Source: Cladorhizidae sp. MBARI D1340-BT2 (taxonomy: Eukaryota > Porifera > Demospongiae > Poecilosclerida > Cladorhizidae). Taken from it: a stretch of DNA of 64,000 nt. The notes beneath the pieces were generated by a model that made no database searches, was not told where the DNA came from, and was given only the letters and a program-made list of their open reading frames with translations. The DNA is taken from contig JAQNBH010000021.1 of the NCBI GenBank assembly GCA_028752905.1, positions 1,024,501 through 1,088,500 on the forward strand, read 5' to 3'. Positions 49,880-63,487 of the stretch are shown one piece after another (the first letter of the stretch is position 1; every line of letters starts with the position of its first letter). The position numbers and the translations under genes were made by a program.

Positions 49880-50793
49880 AAGCGGTGGCCTGCCAGTGAA
49901 AAACCACTACATTTATTGATAATCTGTTGACATGTTGCAGATAAGGACCTTCTCTATCAGTTGACAAAATCTGGCACTTTGGTCTTGTTAATTAGGGCAG
50001 TTATGGATTGTAATCTTACTTGATGCTAAACATGTTAGCTTCGTAGATTATCCACACTTCACTGAATAGACTTGATGTATAGCTATTAAGATAGGACTCT
50101 CTAAGTGCTCTCTCTTGATACCAAACATCCATATTATATTCTGCACACTTCACTGTAATGGACTTGCAAGATAGGTATCTCTCAGTGTTCTCTATCTTGA
50201 GCTAAACATGTTAGCTTCATAGATTCTCCACACTTCACTGAATAGACTTGATATATAGCTCTAAAGGTAGGCCTCTCTCTGTTCTCTCTCTTGATACCAT
50301 ACGTCCGTATATTCTGCATACATAGAATCACAAGATAGGTTTCTCTATGTGTTATCTATCTTGATGCTAAACAGGTTAGCTTCATAGATTCTCCACACTT
50401 CACTGTATAAACTTGATATATAGCTATTAAGATAGGTCTCTCCCTGTGCTCTCTGTTGATATCAAACATCCATAATATTCTGCACAATCCACTGTAATGG
50501 ACTTGATATGATTCGAATGATAGGTTTCATTATGTGTTCTCTATCTTGATATTTGCCCTAATTTGGTCTATAATATGTTTCTCATTTTTCCCCCAAATAT
50601 CTTGCTTTTTTGCCGTAAAGCTCATAACTTTTCTACACTTTATCCAAAAAAGATAATTTTTATATCACCGAATAGCCCTTCTAATTATCTGTCTTTTATA
50701 CGTGCCAATATTTTGTGTACTCTAAGTATTAGCAAGTTATGGTGATTTGAAGTGGTAAGGTTTGCGATCTTTCCTGGCGTTTTCCAGTTGCCA
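49880..50793 (+). repeat. Monomer 56 (914 bp)
   Basis: Counterpart of 45: GTTATCTATC, CAATCCAC, AAATATCTT, GCCAATATT; T5C5. Confidence 0.95.
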
Positions 50794-51704
50794 AAGCGGT
50801 GGCCTGCCAGTGAAAAACCACTACATTTATTGATAATCTGTTGACATGTTGCAGATAAGGACCTTCTCTATCAGTTGACAAAATCTGGCACTTTGGTCTT
50901 GTTAATTAGGGCAGTTATGAATTGTAATCTTACTTGATGCTAAACATGTTAGCTTCGTAGATTATCCACACTTCACTGAATAGACTTGATGTATAGCTAT
51001 TAAGATAGGACTCTCTAAGTGCTCTCTCTTGATACCAAACATCCATATATTCTGCACACTTCACTGTAATGGACTTGCAAGATAGGTATCTCTCAGTGTT
51101 CTCTATCTTGAGCTAAACATGTTAGCTTCATAGATTCTCCACACTTCACTGAATAGAGTTGATATATAGCTCTAAAGGTAGGCCTCTCTCTGTTCTCTCT
51201 CTTGATACCAAACATCCGTATATTCTGCATACATAGAATCACAAGATAGGTTTCTCTATGTGTTCTCTATCTTGATGCTAAACAGGTTAGCTTCATAGAT
51301 TCTCCACACTTCACTGTATAAACTTGATATATAGCTATTAAGATAGGTCTCTCCCTGTGCTCTCTGTTGATATCAAACATCCATAATATTCTGCACAATT
51401 CACTGTAATGGACTTGATATGATTCGAATGATAGGTTTCATTATGTGTTCTCTATCTTGATATTTGCCCTAATTTGGTCTATAATATGTTTCTCATTTTC
51501 CCCCCAAAAATCTTGCTTTTTTGCCGTAAAGCTCATAACTTTTCTACACTTTATCCAAAAAAGATAATTTTTATATCACCGAATAGCCTTTCTAATTATC
51601 TGTCTTTTGTACGTGCCAATATTTTGTGTACTCTAAGTATTAGCAAGTTATGGTGATTTGAAGTGGTAAGGTTTGCGATCTTTCCTGGCGTTTTCCAGTT
51701 GCCA
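50794..51704 (+). repeat. Monomer 57 (911 bp)
   Basis: GAATT head, CACTTCACTG in S1, GAATAGAGTTG, CACAATTC, T4C6, GCCTTTCT, GTACGTGCCAATATT. Confidence 0.95.
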
Positions 51705-52610
51705 AAGCGGTGGCCTGCCAGTGAAAAACCACTACATTTATTGATAATCTGTTGACATGTTGCAGATAAGGACCTTCTCTATCAGTTGACAAAATCTGGC
51801 ACTTTGGTCTTGTTAATTAGGGCAGTTATGAATTGTAATCTTACTTGATGCTAAACATGTTAGCTTCGTAGATTATCCACACCACTGAATAGACTTGATG
51901 TATAGCTATTAAGATAGGACTCTCTAAGTGCTCTCTCTTGATACCAAACATCCATATATTCTGCACACTTCACTGTAATGGACTTGCAAGATAGGTATCT
52001 CTCAGTGTTCTCTATCTTGAGCTAAACATGTTAGCTTCATAGATTCTCCACACTTCACTGAATAGAGTTGATATATAGCTCTAAAGGTAGGCCTCTCTCT
52101 GTTCTCTCTCTTGATACCAAACATCCGTATATTCTGCATACATAGAATCACAAGATAGGTTTCTCTATGTGTTATCTATCTTGATGCTAAACAGGTTAGC
52201 TTCATAGATTCTCCACACTTCACTGTATAAACTTGATATATAGCTATTAAGATAGGTCTCTCCCTGTGCTCTCTGTTGATATCAAACATCCATAATATTC
52301 TGCATACTTCACTGTAATGGACTTGATATGATTCGAATGATAGGTTTCATTATGTGTTCTCTATCTTGATATTTGCCCTAATTTGGTCTATATGTTTCTC
52401 ATTTCCCCCCCAAAAATCTTGTTATTTTGCCGTAAAGCTCATAACTTTTCTACACTTTACCCCAAAAAGAAAATTTTTATATTACCGGATAGCCCTTCTA
52501 ATTATCTGTCTTTTGTACTTGCCAAAATTTTTAGTACTCTAAGTATTAGCAAGTTATGGTGATTTGAAGTGGTAAGGTTTGCGATCTTTCCTGGCGTTTT
52601 CCAGTTGCCA
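51705..52610 (+). repeat. Monomer 58 (906 bp, B-tail)
   Basis: GAATT head, CCACACCACTG, GTTATCTATC, CATACTTC, T3C7, TTACCCCAAAAAGAAAA, ATTACCGGAT, private GTACTTGCC, TTTTTAGTACTC. Confidence 0.95.
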
Positions 52611-53523
52611 AAGCGGTGGCCTGCCAGTGAAAAACCACTACATTTATTGATAATCTGTTGACATGTTGCAGATAAGGGCCTTCTCTATCAGTTGACAAAA
52701 TCTGGGACTTTGGTCTTGTTAATTAGGGCAGTTATGAATTGTACTACTCTTACTTGATGCTAAACATGTTAGCTTCGTAGATTATCCACACTTCACTGAA
52801 TAGACTTGATGTATAGCTATTAAGATAGGACTCTCTAAGTGCTCTCTCTTGATACCAAACATCCATATATTCTGCACACTTCACTGTAATGGACTTGCAA
52901 GATAGGTATCTCTCAGTGTTCTCTATCTTGAGCTAAACATGTTAGCTTCATAGATTCTCCACACTTCACTGAATAGACTTGATATATAGCTCTAAAGGTA
53001 GGCCTCTCTCTGTTCTCTCTCTTGATACCAAACGTCCGTATATTCTGCATACATAGAATCACAAGATAGGTTTCTCTATGTGTTCTCTATCTTGATGCTA
53101 AACAGGTTAGCTTCATAGATTCTCCACACTTCACTGTATAAACTTGATATATAGCTATTAAGATAGGTCTCTCCCTGTGCTCTCTGTTGATATCAAACAT
53201 CCATAATATTCTGCACACTTCACTGTAATGGACTTGATATGATTCGAATGATAGGTTTCATTATGTGTTCTCTATCTTGATATTTGCCCTAATTTGGTCT
53301 ATAATATGTTTCTCATTTTCCCCCCAAAAATCTTGCTTTTTTGCCGTAAAGCTCATAACTTTTCTACACTTTACCCACAAAAGATATTTTTATATCACCG
53401 AATAGCCCTTCTAATTATCTATCTTTTGTATGTGCCAAAATTTTGAGTACTCTAAGTATTAGCAAGTTATGGTGATTTGAAGTGGTAAGGTTTGCGATCT
53501 TTCCTGGCGTTTTCCAGTTGCCA
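52611..53523 (+). repeat. Monomer 59 (913 bp)
   Basis: Counterpart of 47: GTACTACTC, CCAAACGTCCG, TTACCCACAAAAG, GTATGTG, GAGTACTC; T4C6. Confidence 0.95.
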
Positions 53524-54434
53524 AAGCGGTGGCCTGCCAGTGAAAAACCACTACATTTATTGATAATCTGTTGACATGTTGCAGATAAGGGCCTTCTCTA
53601 TCAGTTGACAAAATCTGGGACTTTGGTCTTGTTAATTAGGGCAGTTATGAATTGTACTCTTACTTGATGCTAAACATGTTAGCTTCGTAGATTATTCACA
53701 CTTCACTGAATAGACTTGATGTATAGCTATTAAGATAGGACTCTCTAAGTGCTCTCTCTTGATACCAAACATCCATATATTCTGCACACTTCACTGTAAT
53801 GGACTTGCAAGATAGGTATCTCTCAGTGTTCTCTATCTTGAGCTAAACATGTTAGCTTCATAGATTCTCCACACTTCACTGAATAGACTTGATATATAGC
53901 TCTAAAGGTAGGCCTCTCTCTGTTCTCTCTCTTGATACCAAACATCCGTATATTCTGCATACATAGAATCACAAGATAGGTTTCTCTATGTGTTCTCTAT
54001 CTTGATGCTAAACAGGTTAGCTTCATAGATTCTCCACACTTCACTGTATAAACTTGATATATAGCTATTAAGATAGGTCTCTCCCTGTGCTCTCTGTTGA
54101 TATCAAACATCCATAATATTCTGCACAATTCACTGTAATGGACTTGATATGATTCGAATGATAGGTTTCATTATGTGTTCTCTATCTTGATATTTGCCCT
54201 AATTTGGTCTATAATATGTTTCTCATTTTCCCCCCAAAAATCTTGCTTTTTTGCCGTAAAGCTCATAACTTTTCTACACTTTATCCAAAAAAGATAATTT
54301 TTATATCACCGAATAGCCTTTCTAATTATCTGTCTTTTGTACGTGCCAATATTTTGTGTACTCTAAGTATTAGCAAGTTATGGTGATTTGAAGTGGTAAG
54401 GTTTGCGATCTTTCCTGGCGTTTTCCAGTTGCCA
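53524..54434 (+). repeat. Monomer 60 (911 bp, chimera)
   Basis: GGGAC head with TTATTCACAC like monomers 48/62, but CTCTATGTG in S4 and a monomer-57-like end (CACAATTC, TATAATATG, T4C6, GCCTTTCT, GCCAATATT). Confidence 0.93.
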
Positions 54435-55340
54435 AAGCGGTGGCCTGCCAGTGAAAAACCACTACATTTATTGATAATCTGTTGACATGTTGCAGATAAG
54501 GACCTTCTCTATCAGTTGACAAAATCTGGCACTTTGGTCTTGTTAATTAGGGCAGTTATGAATTGTAATCTTACTTGATGCTAAACATGTTAGCTTCGTA
54601 GATTATCCACACCACTGAATAGACTTGATGTATAGCTATTAAGATAGGACTCTCTAAGTGCTCTCTCTTGATACCAAACATCCATATATTCTGCACACTT
54701 CACTGTAATGGACTTGCAAGATAGGTATCTCTCAGTGTTCTCTATCTTGAGCTAAACATGTTAGCTTCATAGATTCTCCACACTTCACTGAATAGAGTTG
54801 ATATATAGCTCTAAAGGTAGGCCTCTCTCTGTTCTCTCTCTTGATACCAAACATCCGTATATTCTGCATACATAGAATCACAAGATAGGTTTCTCTATGT
54901 GTTATCTATCTTGATGCTAAACAGGTTAGCTTCATAGATTCTCCACACTTCACTGTATAAACTTGATATATAGCTATTAAGATAGGTCTCTCCCTGTGCT
55001 CTCTGTTGATATCAAACATCCATAATATTCTGCATACTTCACTGTAATGGACTTGATATGATTCGAATGATAGGTTTCATTATGTGTTCTCTATCTTGAT
55101 ATTTGCCCTAATTTGGTCTATATGTTTCTCATTTCCCCCCCAAAAATCTTGTTATTTTGCCGTAAAGCTCATAACTTTTCTACACTTTACCCCAAAAAGA
55201 AAATTTTTATATTACCGGATAGCCCTTCTAATTATCTGTCTTTTGTACGTGCCAAAATTTTTAGTACTCTAAGTATTAGCAAGTTATGGTGATTTGAAGT
55301 GGTAAGGTTTGCGATCTTTCCTGGCGTTTTCCAGTTGCCA
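54435..55340 (+). repeat. Monomer 61 (906 bp, B-tail)
   Basis: Same as monomer 58 apart from GTACGTGCC for GTACTTGCC. Confidence 0.95.
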
Positions 55341-56246
55341 AAGCGGTGGCCTGCCAGTGAAAAACCACTACATTTATTGATAATCTGTTGACATGTTGCA
55401 GATAAGGGCCTTCTCTATCAGTTGACAAAATCTGGGACTTTGGTCTTGTTAATTAGGGCAGTTATGAATTGTACTCTTACTTGATGCTAAACATGTTAGC
55501 TTCGTAGATTATTCACACTTCACTGAATAGACTTGATGTATAGCTATTAAGATAGGACTCTCTAAGTGCTCTCTCTTGATACCAAACATCCATATATTCT
55601 GCACACTTCACTGTAATGGACTTGCAAGATAGGTATCTCTCAGTGTTCTCTATCTTGAGCTAAACATGTTAGCTTCATAGATTCTCCACACTTCACTGAA
55701 TAGACTTGATATATAGCTCTAAAGGTAGGCCTCTCTCTGTTCTCTCTCTTGATACCAAACATCCGTATATTCTGCATACATAGAATCACAAGATAGGTTT
55801 CTCTGTGTTCTCTATCTTGATGCTAAACAGGTTAGCTTCATAGATTCTCCACACTTCACTGTATAAACTTGATATATAGCTATTAAGATAGGTCTCTCCC
55901 TGTGCTCTCTGTTGATATCAAACATCCATAATATTCTGCATACTTCACTGTAATGGACTTGATATGATTCGAATGATAGGTTTCATTATGTGTTCTCTAT
56001 CTTGATATTTGCCCTAATTTGGTCTGTATGTTTCTCATTTTTCCCCCAAAAATCTTGTTATTTTGCCGTAAAGCTCATAACTTATCTACACTTTATCCAA
56101 AAAAGATAATTTTTATATCACCGGATAGCCCTTCTAATTATCTGTCTTTTTTACGTGCCAAAATTTTGAGTACTCTAAGCATTAGCAAGTTATGGTGATT
56201 TGAAGTGGTAAGGTTTGCGATCTTTCCTGGCGTTTTCCAGTTGCCA
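55341..56246 (+). repeat. Monomer 62 (906 bp, B-tail)
   Basis: Counterpart of 48: TTATTCACAC, CTCTGTG, GTCTGTATG, AACTTATC, AAGCATTAG; tract T5C5A5. Confidence 0.95.
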
Positions 56247-57154
56247 AAGCGGTGGCCTGCCAGTGAAAAACCACTACATTTATTGATAATCTGTTGACAT
56301 GTTGCAGATAAGGGCCTTCTCTATCAGTTGACAAAATCTGGGACTTTGGTCTTGTTAATTAGGGCAGTTATGAATTGTACTCTTACTTGATGCTAAACAT
56401 GTTAGCTTCGTAGATTATCCACACTTCACTGAATAGACTTGATGTATAGCTATTAAGATAGGACTCTCTAAGTGCTCTCTCTTGATACCAAACATCCATA
56501 TATTCTGCACACTTCACTGTAATGGACTTGCAAGATAGGTATCTCTCAGTGTTCTCTATCTTGAGCTAAACATGTTAGCTTCATAGATTCTCCACACTTC
56601 ACTGAATAGACTTGATATATAGCTCTAAAGGTAGGCCTCTCTCTGTTCTCTCTCTTGATACCAAACATCCGTATATTCTGCATACATAGAATCACAAGAT
56701 AGGTTTCTCTATGTGTTCTCTATCTTGATGCTAAACAGGTTAGCTTCATAGATTCTCCACACTTCACTGTATAAACTTGATATATAGCTATTAAGATAGG
56801 TCTCTCCCTGTGCTCTCTGTTGATATCAAACATCCATAATATTCTGCATACTTCACTGTAATGGACTTGATATGATTCGAATGATAGGTTTCATTATGTG
56901 TTCTCTATCTTGATATTTGCCCTAATTTGGTCTATATGTTTCTCATTTTTCCCCAAAAAATCTTGTTATTTTGCCGTAAAGCTCATAACTTTTCTACACT
57001 TTACCCCAAAAAGATAATCTTTATATCACAGGATAGCCCTTCTAATTATCTGTCTTTTGTACGTGCCAAAATTTTGAGTACTCTAAGTATTAGCAAGTTA
57101 TGGTGATTTGAAGTGGTAAGGTTTGCGATCTTTCCTGGCGTTTTCCAGTTGCCA
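56247..57154 (+). repeat. Monomer 63 (908 bp, B-tail)
   Basis: Counterpart of 49: T5C4A6, GATAATCTTT, CACAGGATAG, GAGTACTC. Confidence 0.95.
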
Positions 57155-58065
57155 AAGCGGTGGCCTGCCAGTGAAAAACCACTACATTTATTGATAATCT
57201 GTTGACATGTTGCAGATAAGGGCCTTCTCTATCAGTTGACAAAATCTGGGACTTTGGTCTTGTTAATTAGGGCAGTTATGAATTGTACTCTTACTTGATG
57301 CTAAACATGTTAGCTTCGTAGATTATTCACACTTCACTGAATAGACTTGATGTATAGCTATTAAGATAGGACTCTCTAAGTGCTCTCTCTTGATACCAAA
57401 CATCCATATATTCTGCACACTTCACTGTAATGGACTTGCAAGATAGGTATCTCTCAGTGTTCTCTATCTTGAGCTAAACATGTTAGCTTCATAGATTCTC
57501 CACACTTCACTGAATAGACTTGATATATAGCTCTAAAGGTAGGCCTCTCTCTGTTCTCTCTCTTGATACCAAACATCCGTATATTCTGCATACATAGAAT
57601 CACAAGATAGGTTTCTCTATGTGTTCTCTATCTTGATGCTAAACAGGTTAGCTTCATAGATTCTCCACACTTCACTGTATAAACTTGATATATAGCTATT
57701 AAGATAGGTCTCTCCCTGTGCTCTCTGTTGATATCAAACATCCATAATATTCTGCACAATTCACTGTAATGGACTTGATATGATTCGAATGATAGGTTTC
57801 ATTATGTGTTCTCTATCTTGATATTTGCCCTAATTTGGTCTATAATATGTTTCTCATTTTCCCCCCAAAAATCTTGCTTTTTTGCCGTAAAGCTCATAAC
57901 TTTTCTACACTTTATCCAAAAAAGATAATTTTTATATCACCGAATAGCCTTTCTAATTATCTGTCTTTTGTACGTGCCAATATTTTGTGTACTCTAAGTA
58001 TTAGCAAGTTATGGTGATTTGAAGTGGTAAGGTTTGCGATCTTTCCTGGCGTTTTCCAGTTGCCA
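57155..58065 (+). repeat. Monomer 64 (911 bp, chimera copy)
   Basis: Same chimera as monomer 60, so it was copied with the 3631-bp block, not formed again. Confidence 0.93.
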
Positions 58066-58971
58066 AAGCGGTGGCCTGCCAGTGAAAAACCACTACATTT
58101 ATTGATAATCTGTTGACATGTTGCAGATAAGGACCTTCTCTATCAGTTGACAAAATCTGGCACTTTGGTCTTGTTAATTAGGGCAGTTATGAATTGTAAT
58201 CTTACTTGATGCTAAACATGTTAGCTTCGTAGATTATCCACACCACTGAATAGACTTGATGTATAGCTATTAAGATAGGACTCTCTAAGTGCTCTCTCTT
58301 GATACCAAACATCCATATATTCTGCACACTTCACTGTAATGGACTTGCAAGATAGGTATCTCTCAGTGTTCTCTATCTTGAGCTAAACATGTTAGCTTCA
58401 TAGATTCTCCACACTTCACTGAATAGAGTTGATATATAGCTCTAAAGGTAGGCCTCTCTCTGTTCTCTCTCTTGATACCAAACATCCGTATATTCTGCAT
58501 ACATAGAATCACAAGATAGGTTTCTCTATGTGTTATCTATCTTGATGCTAAACAGGTTAGCTTCATAGATTCTCCACACTTCACTGTATAAACTTGATAT
58601 ATAGCTATTAAGATAGGTCTCTCCCTGTGCTCTCTGTTGATATCAAACATCCATAATATTCTGCATACTTCACTGTAATGGACTTGATATGATTCGAATG
58701 ATAGGTTTCATTATGTGTTCTCTATCTTGATATTTGCCCTAATTTGGTCTATATGTTTCTCATTTCCCCCCCAAAAATCTTGTTATTTTGCCGTAAAGCT
58801 CATAACTTTTCTACACTTTACCCCAAAAAGAAAATTTTTATATTACCGGATAGCCCTTCTAATTATCTGTCTTTTGTACGTGCCAAAATTTTTAGTACTC
58901 TAAGTATTAGCAAGTTATGGTGATTTGAAGTGGTAAGGTTTGCGATCTTTCCTGGCGTTTTCCAGTTGCCA
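58066..58971 (+). repeat. Monomer 65 (906 bp, B-tail)
   Basis: Same as monomer 61: GTTATCTATC, CATACTTC, T3C7, ATTACCGGAT, TTTTTAGTACTC. Confidence 0.95.
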
Positions 58972-59877
58972 AAGCGGTGGCCTGCCAGTGAAAAACCACT
59001 ACATTTATTGATAATCTGTTGACATGTTGCAGATAAGGGCCTTCTCTATCAGTTGACAAAATCTGGGACTTTGGTCTTGTTAATTAGGGCAGTTATGAAT
59101 TGTACTCTTACTTGATGCTAAACATGTTAGCTTCGTAGATTATTCACACTTCACTGAATAGACTTGATGTATAGCTATTAAGATAGGACTCTCTAAGTGC
59201 TCTCTCTTGATACCAAACATCCATATATTCTGCACACTTCACTGTAATGGACTTGCAAGATAGGTATCTCTCAGTGTTCTCTATCTTGAGCTAAACATGT
59301 TAGCTTCATAGATTCTCCACACTTCACTGAATAGACTTGATATATAGCTCTAAAGGTAGGCCTCTCTCTGTTCTCTCTCTTGATACCAAACATCCGTATA
59401 TTCTGCATACATAGAATCACAAGATAGGTTTCTCTGTGTTCTCTATCTTGATGCTAAACAGGTTAGCTTCATAGATTCTCCACACTTCACTGTATAAACT
59501 TGATATATAGCTATTAAGATAGGTCTCTCCCTGTGCTCTCTGTTGATATCAAACATCCATAATATTCTGCATACTTCACTGTAATGGACTTGATATGATT
59601 CGAATGATAGGTTTCATTATGTGTTCTCTATCTTGATATTTGCCCTAATTTGGTCTGTATGTTTCTCATTTTTCCCCCAAAAATCTTGTTATTTTGCCGT
59701 AAAGCTCATAACTTATCTACACTTTATCCAAAAAAGATAATTTTTATATCACCGGATAGCCCTTCTAATTATCTGTCTTTTTTACGTGCCAAAATTTTGA
59801 GTACTCTAAGCATTAGCAAGTTATGGTGATTTGAAGTGGTAAGGTTTGCGATCTTTCCTGGCGTTTTCCAGTTGCCA
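58972..59877 (+). repeat. Monomer 66 (906 bp, B-tail)
   Basis: Same as monomer 62, and as 48 except at the C-tract end. First unit of the 16,319-bp displaced match. Confidence 0.95.
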
Positions 59878-60785
59878 AAGCGGTGGCCTGCCAGTGAAAA
59901 ACCACTACATTTATTGATAATCTGTTGACATGTTGCAGATAAGGGCCTTCTCTATCAGTTGACAAAATCTGGGACTTTGGTCTTGTTAATTAGGGCAGTT
60001 ATGAATTGTACTCTTACTTGATGCTAAACATGTTAGCTTCGTAGATTATCCACACTTCACTGAATAGACTTGATGTATAGCTATTAAGATAGGACTCTCT
60101 AAGTGCTCTCTCTTGATACCAAACATCCATATATTCTGCACACTTCACTGTAATGGACTTGCAAGATAGGTATCTCTCAGTGTTCTCTATCTTGAGCTAA
60201 ACATGTTAGCTTCATAGATTCTCCACACTTCACTGAATAGACTTGATATATAGCTCTAAAGGTAGGCCTCTCTCTGTTCTCTCTCTTGATACCAAACATC
60301 CGTATATTCTGCATACATAGAATCACAAGATAGGTTTCTCTATGTGTTCTCTATCTTGATGCTAAACAGGTTAGCTTCATAGATTCTCCACACTTCACTG
60401 TATAAACTTGATATATAGCTATTAAGATAGGTCTCTCCCTGTGCTCTCTGTTGATATCAAACATCCATAATATTCTGCATACTTCACTGTAATGGACTTG
60501 ATATGATTCGAATGATAGGTTTCATTATGTGTTCTCTATCTTGATATTTGCCCTAATTTGGTCTATATGTTTCTCATTTTTCCCCAAAAAATCTTGTTAT
60601 TTTGCCGTAAAGCTCATAACTTTTCTACACTTTACCCCAAAAAGATAATCTTTATATCACAGGATAGCCCTTCTAATTATCTGTCTTTTGTACGTGCCAA
60701 AATTTTGAGTACTCTAAGTATTAGCAAGTTATGGTGATTTGAAGTGGTAAGGTTTGCGATCTTTCCTGGCGTTTTCCAGTTGCCA
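59878..60785 (+). repeat. Monomer 67 (908 bp, B-tail)
   Basis: Same as monomers 49 and 63, including T5C4A6 and CACAGGATAG. Confidence 0.95.
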
Positions 60786-61695
60786 AAGCGGTGGCCTGCC
60801 AGTGAAAAACCACTACATTTATTGATAATCTGTTGACATGTTGCAGATAAGGGCCTTCTCTATCAGTTGACAAAATCTGGGACTTTGGTCTTGTTAATTA
60901 GGGCAGTTATGAATTGTACTCTTACTTGATGCTAAACATGTTAGCTTCGTAGATTATCCACACTTCACTGAATAGACTTGATGTATAGCTATTAAGATAG
61001 GACTCTCTAAGTGCTCTCTCTTGATACCAAACATCCATATATTCTGCACACTTCACTGTAATGGACTTGCAAGATAGGTATCTCTCAGTGTTCTCTATCT
61101 TGAGCTAAACATGTTAGCTTCATAGATTCTCCACACTTCACTGAATAGAGTTGATATATAGCTCTAAAGGTAGGCCTCTCTCTGTTCTCTCTCTTGATAC
61201 CAAACATCCGTATATTCTGCATACATAGAATCACAAGATAGGTTTCTCTATGTGTTCTCTATCTTGATGCTAAACAGGTTAGCTTCATAGATTCTCCACA
61301 CTTCACTGTATAAACTTGATATATAGCTATTAAGATAGGTCTCTCCCTGTGCTCTCTGTTGATATCAAACATCCATAATATTCTGCACACTTCACTGTAA
61401 TGGACTTGATATGATTCGAATGATAGGTTTCATTATGTGTTCTCTATCTTGATATTTGCCCTAATTTGGTCTATAATATGTTTCTCATTTTCCCCCCAAA
61501 AATCTTGCTTTTTTGCCGTAAAGCTCATAACTTTTCTACACTTTATCCAAAAAAGATAATTTTTATATCACCGAATAGCCCTTCTAATTATCTGTCTTTG
61601 TACGTGCCAAAATTTTGTGTACTCTAAGTATTAGCAAGTTATGATGATTTGAAGTGGTAAGGTTTGCGATCTTTCCTGGCGTTTTCCAGTTGCCA
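60786..61695 (+). repeat. Monomer 68 (910 bp)
   Basis: Counterpart of 50: GGGAC head, one T lost in CTGTCTTTGTACG, ATGATG end; T4C6 where 50 has T3C7. Confidence 0.95.
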
Positions 61696-62601
61696 AAGCG
61701 GTGGCCTGCCAGTGAAAAACCACTACATTTATTGATAATCTGTTGACATGTTACAGATAAGGACCTTCTCTATCAGTTGACAAAATCTGGCACTTTGGTC
61801 TTGTTAATTAGGGCAGTTATGAATTGTAATCTTACTTGATGCTAAACATGTTAGCTTCGTAGATTATCCACACCACTGAATAGACTTGATGTATAGCTAT
61901 TAAGATAGGACTCTCTAAGTGCTCTCTCTTGATACCAAACATCCATATATTCTGCACACTTCACTGTAATGGACTTGCAAGATAGGTATCTCTCAGTGTT
62001 CTCTATCTTGAGCTAAACATGTTAGCTTCATAGATTCTCCACACTTCACTGAATAGAGTTGATATATAGCTCTAAAGGTAGGCCTCTCTCTGTTCTCTCT
62101 CTTGATACCAAACATCCGTATATTCTGCATACATAGAATCACAAGATAGGTTTCTCTATGTGTTATCTATCTTGATGCTAAACAGGTTAGCTTCATAGAT
62201 TCTCCACACTTCACTGTATAAACTTGATATATAGCTATTAAGATAGGTCTCTCCCTGTGCTCTCTGTTGATATCAAACATCCATAATATTCTGCACACTT
62301 CACTGTAATGGACATGATATGATTCGAATGATAGGTTTCATTATGTATTCTCTATCTTGATATTTGCCCTAATTTGGTCTATATGTTTCTCATTTCCCCC
62401 CCAAAAATCTTGTTATTTTGCCGTAAAGCTCATAACTTTTCTACACTTTACCCCAAAAAGAAAATTTTTATATCACCGGATAGCCCTTCTAATTATCTGT
62501 CTTTTGTACGTACCAAAATTTTGTGTACTCTAAGTATTAGCAAGTTATGGTGATTTGAAGTGGTAAGGTTTGCGATCTTTCCTAGCGTTTTCCAGTTGCC
62601 A
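61696..62601 (+). repeat. Monomer 69 (906 bp, B-tail)
   Basis: Counterpart of 51: GTTACAG, GGACATGATATG, GTATTCTC, GTACGTACC, CCTAGCG. Confidence 0.95.
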
Positions 62602-63487
62602 AAGCGGTGGCCTGCCAGTGAAAAACCACTACATTTATTGATAATCTGTTGACATGTTGCAGATAAGGACCTTCTCTATCAGTTGACAAAATCTGGCACT
62701 TTTGAATTGTAATCTTACTTGATGCTAAACATGTTAGCTTCGTAGATTATCCACACCACTGAATAGACTTGATGTATAGCTATTAAGATAGGACTCTCTA
62801 AGTGCTCTCTCTTGATACCAAACATCCATATATTCTGCACACTTCACTGTAATGGACTTGCAAGATAGGTATCTCTCAGTGTTCTCTATCTTGAGCTAAA
62901 CATGTTAGCTTCATAGATTCTCCACACTTCACTGAATAGAGTTGATATATAGCTCTAAAGGTAGGCCTCTCTCCGTTCTCTCTCTTGATACCAAACATCC
63001 GTATATTCTGCATACATAGAATCACAAGATAGGTTTCTCTATGTGTTCTCTATCTTGATGCTAAACAGGTTAGCTTCATAGATTCTCCACACTTCACTGT
63101 ATAAACTTGATATATAGCTATTAAGATAGGTCTCTCCCTGTGCTCTCTGTTGATATCAAACATCCATAATATGCTGCACACTTCACTGTAATGGACTTGA
63201 TATGATTCGAATGATAGGTTTCATTATGTGTTCTCTATCTTGATATTTGCCCTAATTTGGTCTATAATATGTTTCTCATTTTCCCCCCAAAAATCTTGCT
63301 TTTTTGCCGTAAAGCTCATAACTTTTCTACACTTTATCTAAAAAAGATAATTTTTATATCACCGAATAGCCCTTCTAATTATCTGTCTTTTGTACGTGCC
63401 AAAATTTTGTGTACTCTAAGTATTAGCAAGTTGTGTTGATTTGAAGTGGTAAGGTTTGCGATCTTTCCTGGCGTTTTCCAGTTGCCA
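62602..63487 (+). repeat. Monomer 70 (886 bp)
   Basis: Counterpart of 52, with the 23-bp head deletion near 62701, CTCCGTTC, ATGCTGCAC and TTATCTAAAAAAG. Private GTTGTGTTG; T4C6. Confidence 0.95.

Larger units (their letters stand above)
48966..51704 (+). repeat. Block of monomers 55-57, copy 2 (displacement 9965 bp)
   Basis: Copy of monomers 44-46, 2739 bp. The last monomer (57) lacks the TTACCCC...ATTACC tract seen in monomer 46. The T/C tract of monomer 56 is T5C5 against T4C6 in 45. Confidence 0.9.
53524..57154 (+). repeat. Adjacent tandem duplication, monomers 60-63, copy 1 (3631 bp)
   Basis: Lengths 911, 906, 906, 908, followed immediately by the same series. All diagnostic positions I compared agree, including the T/C tracts that usually differ even between close copies. 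This looks like the youngest duplication in the window. Confidence 0.93.
57155..60785 (+). repeat. Adjacent tandem duplication, monomers 64-67, copy 2 (3631 bp)
   Basis: Second copy of the four-monomer unit. The monomer that follows (68) then departs from the pattern and matches monomer 50 instead of starting a third round. Confidence 0.93.
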
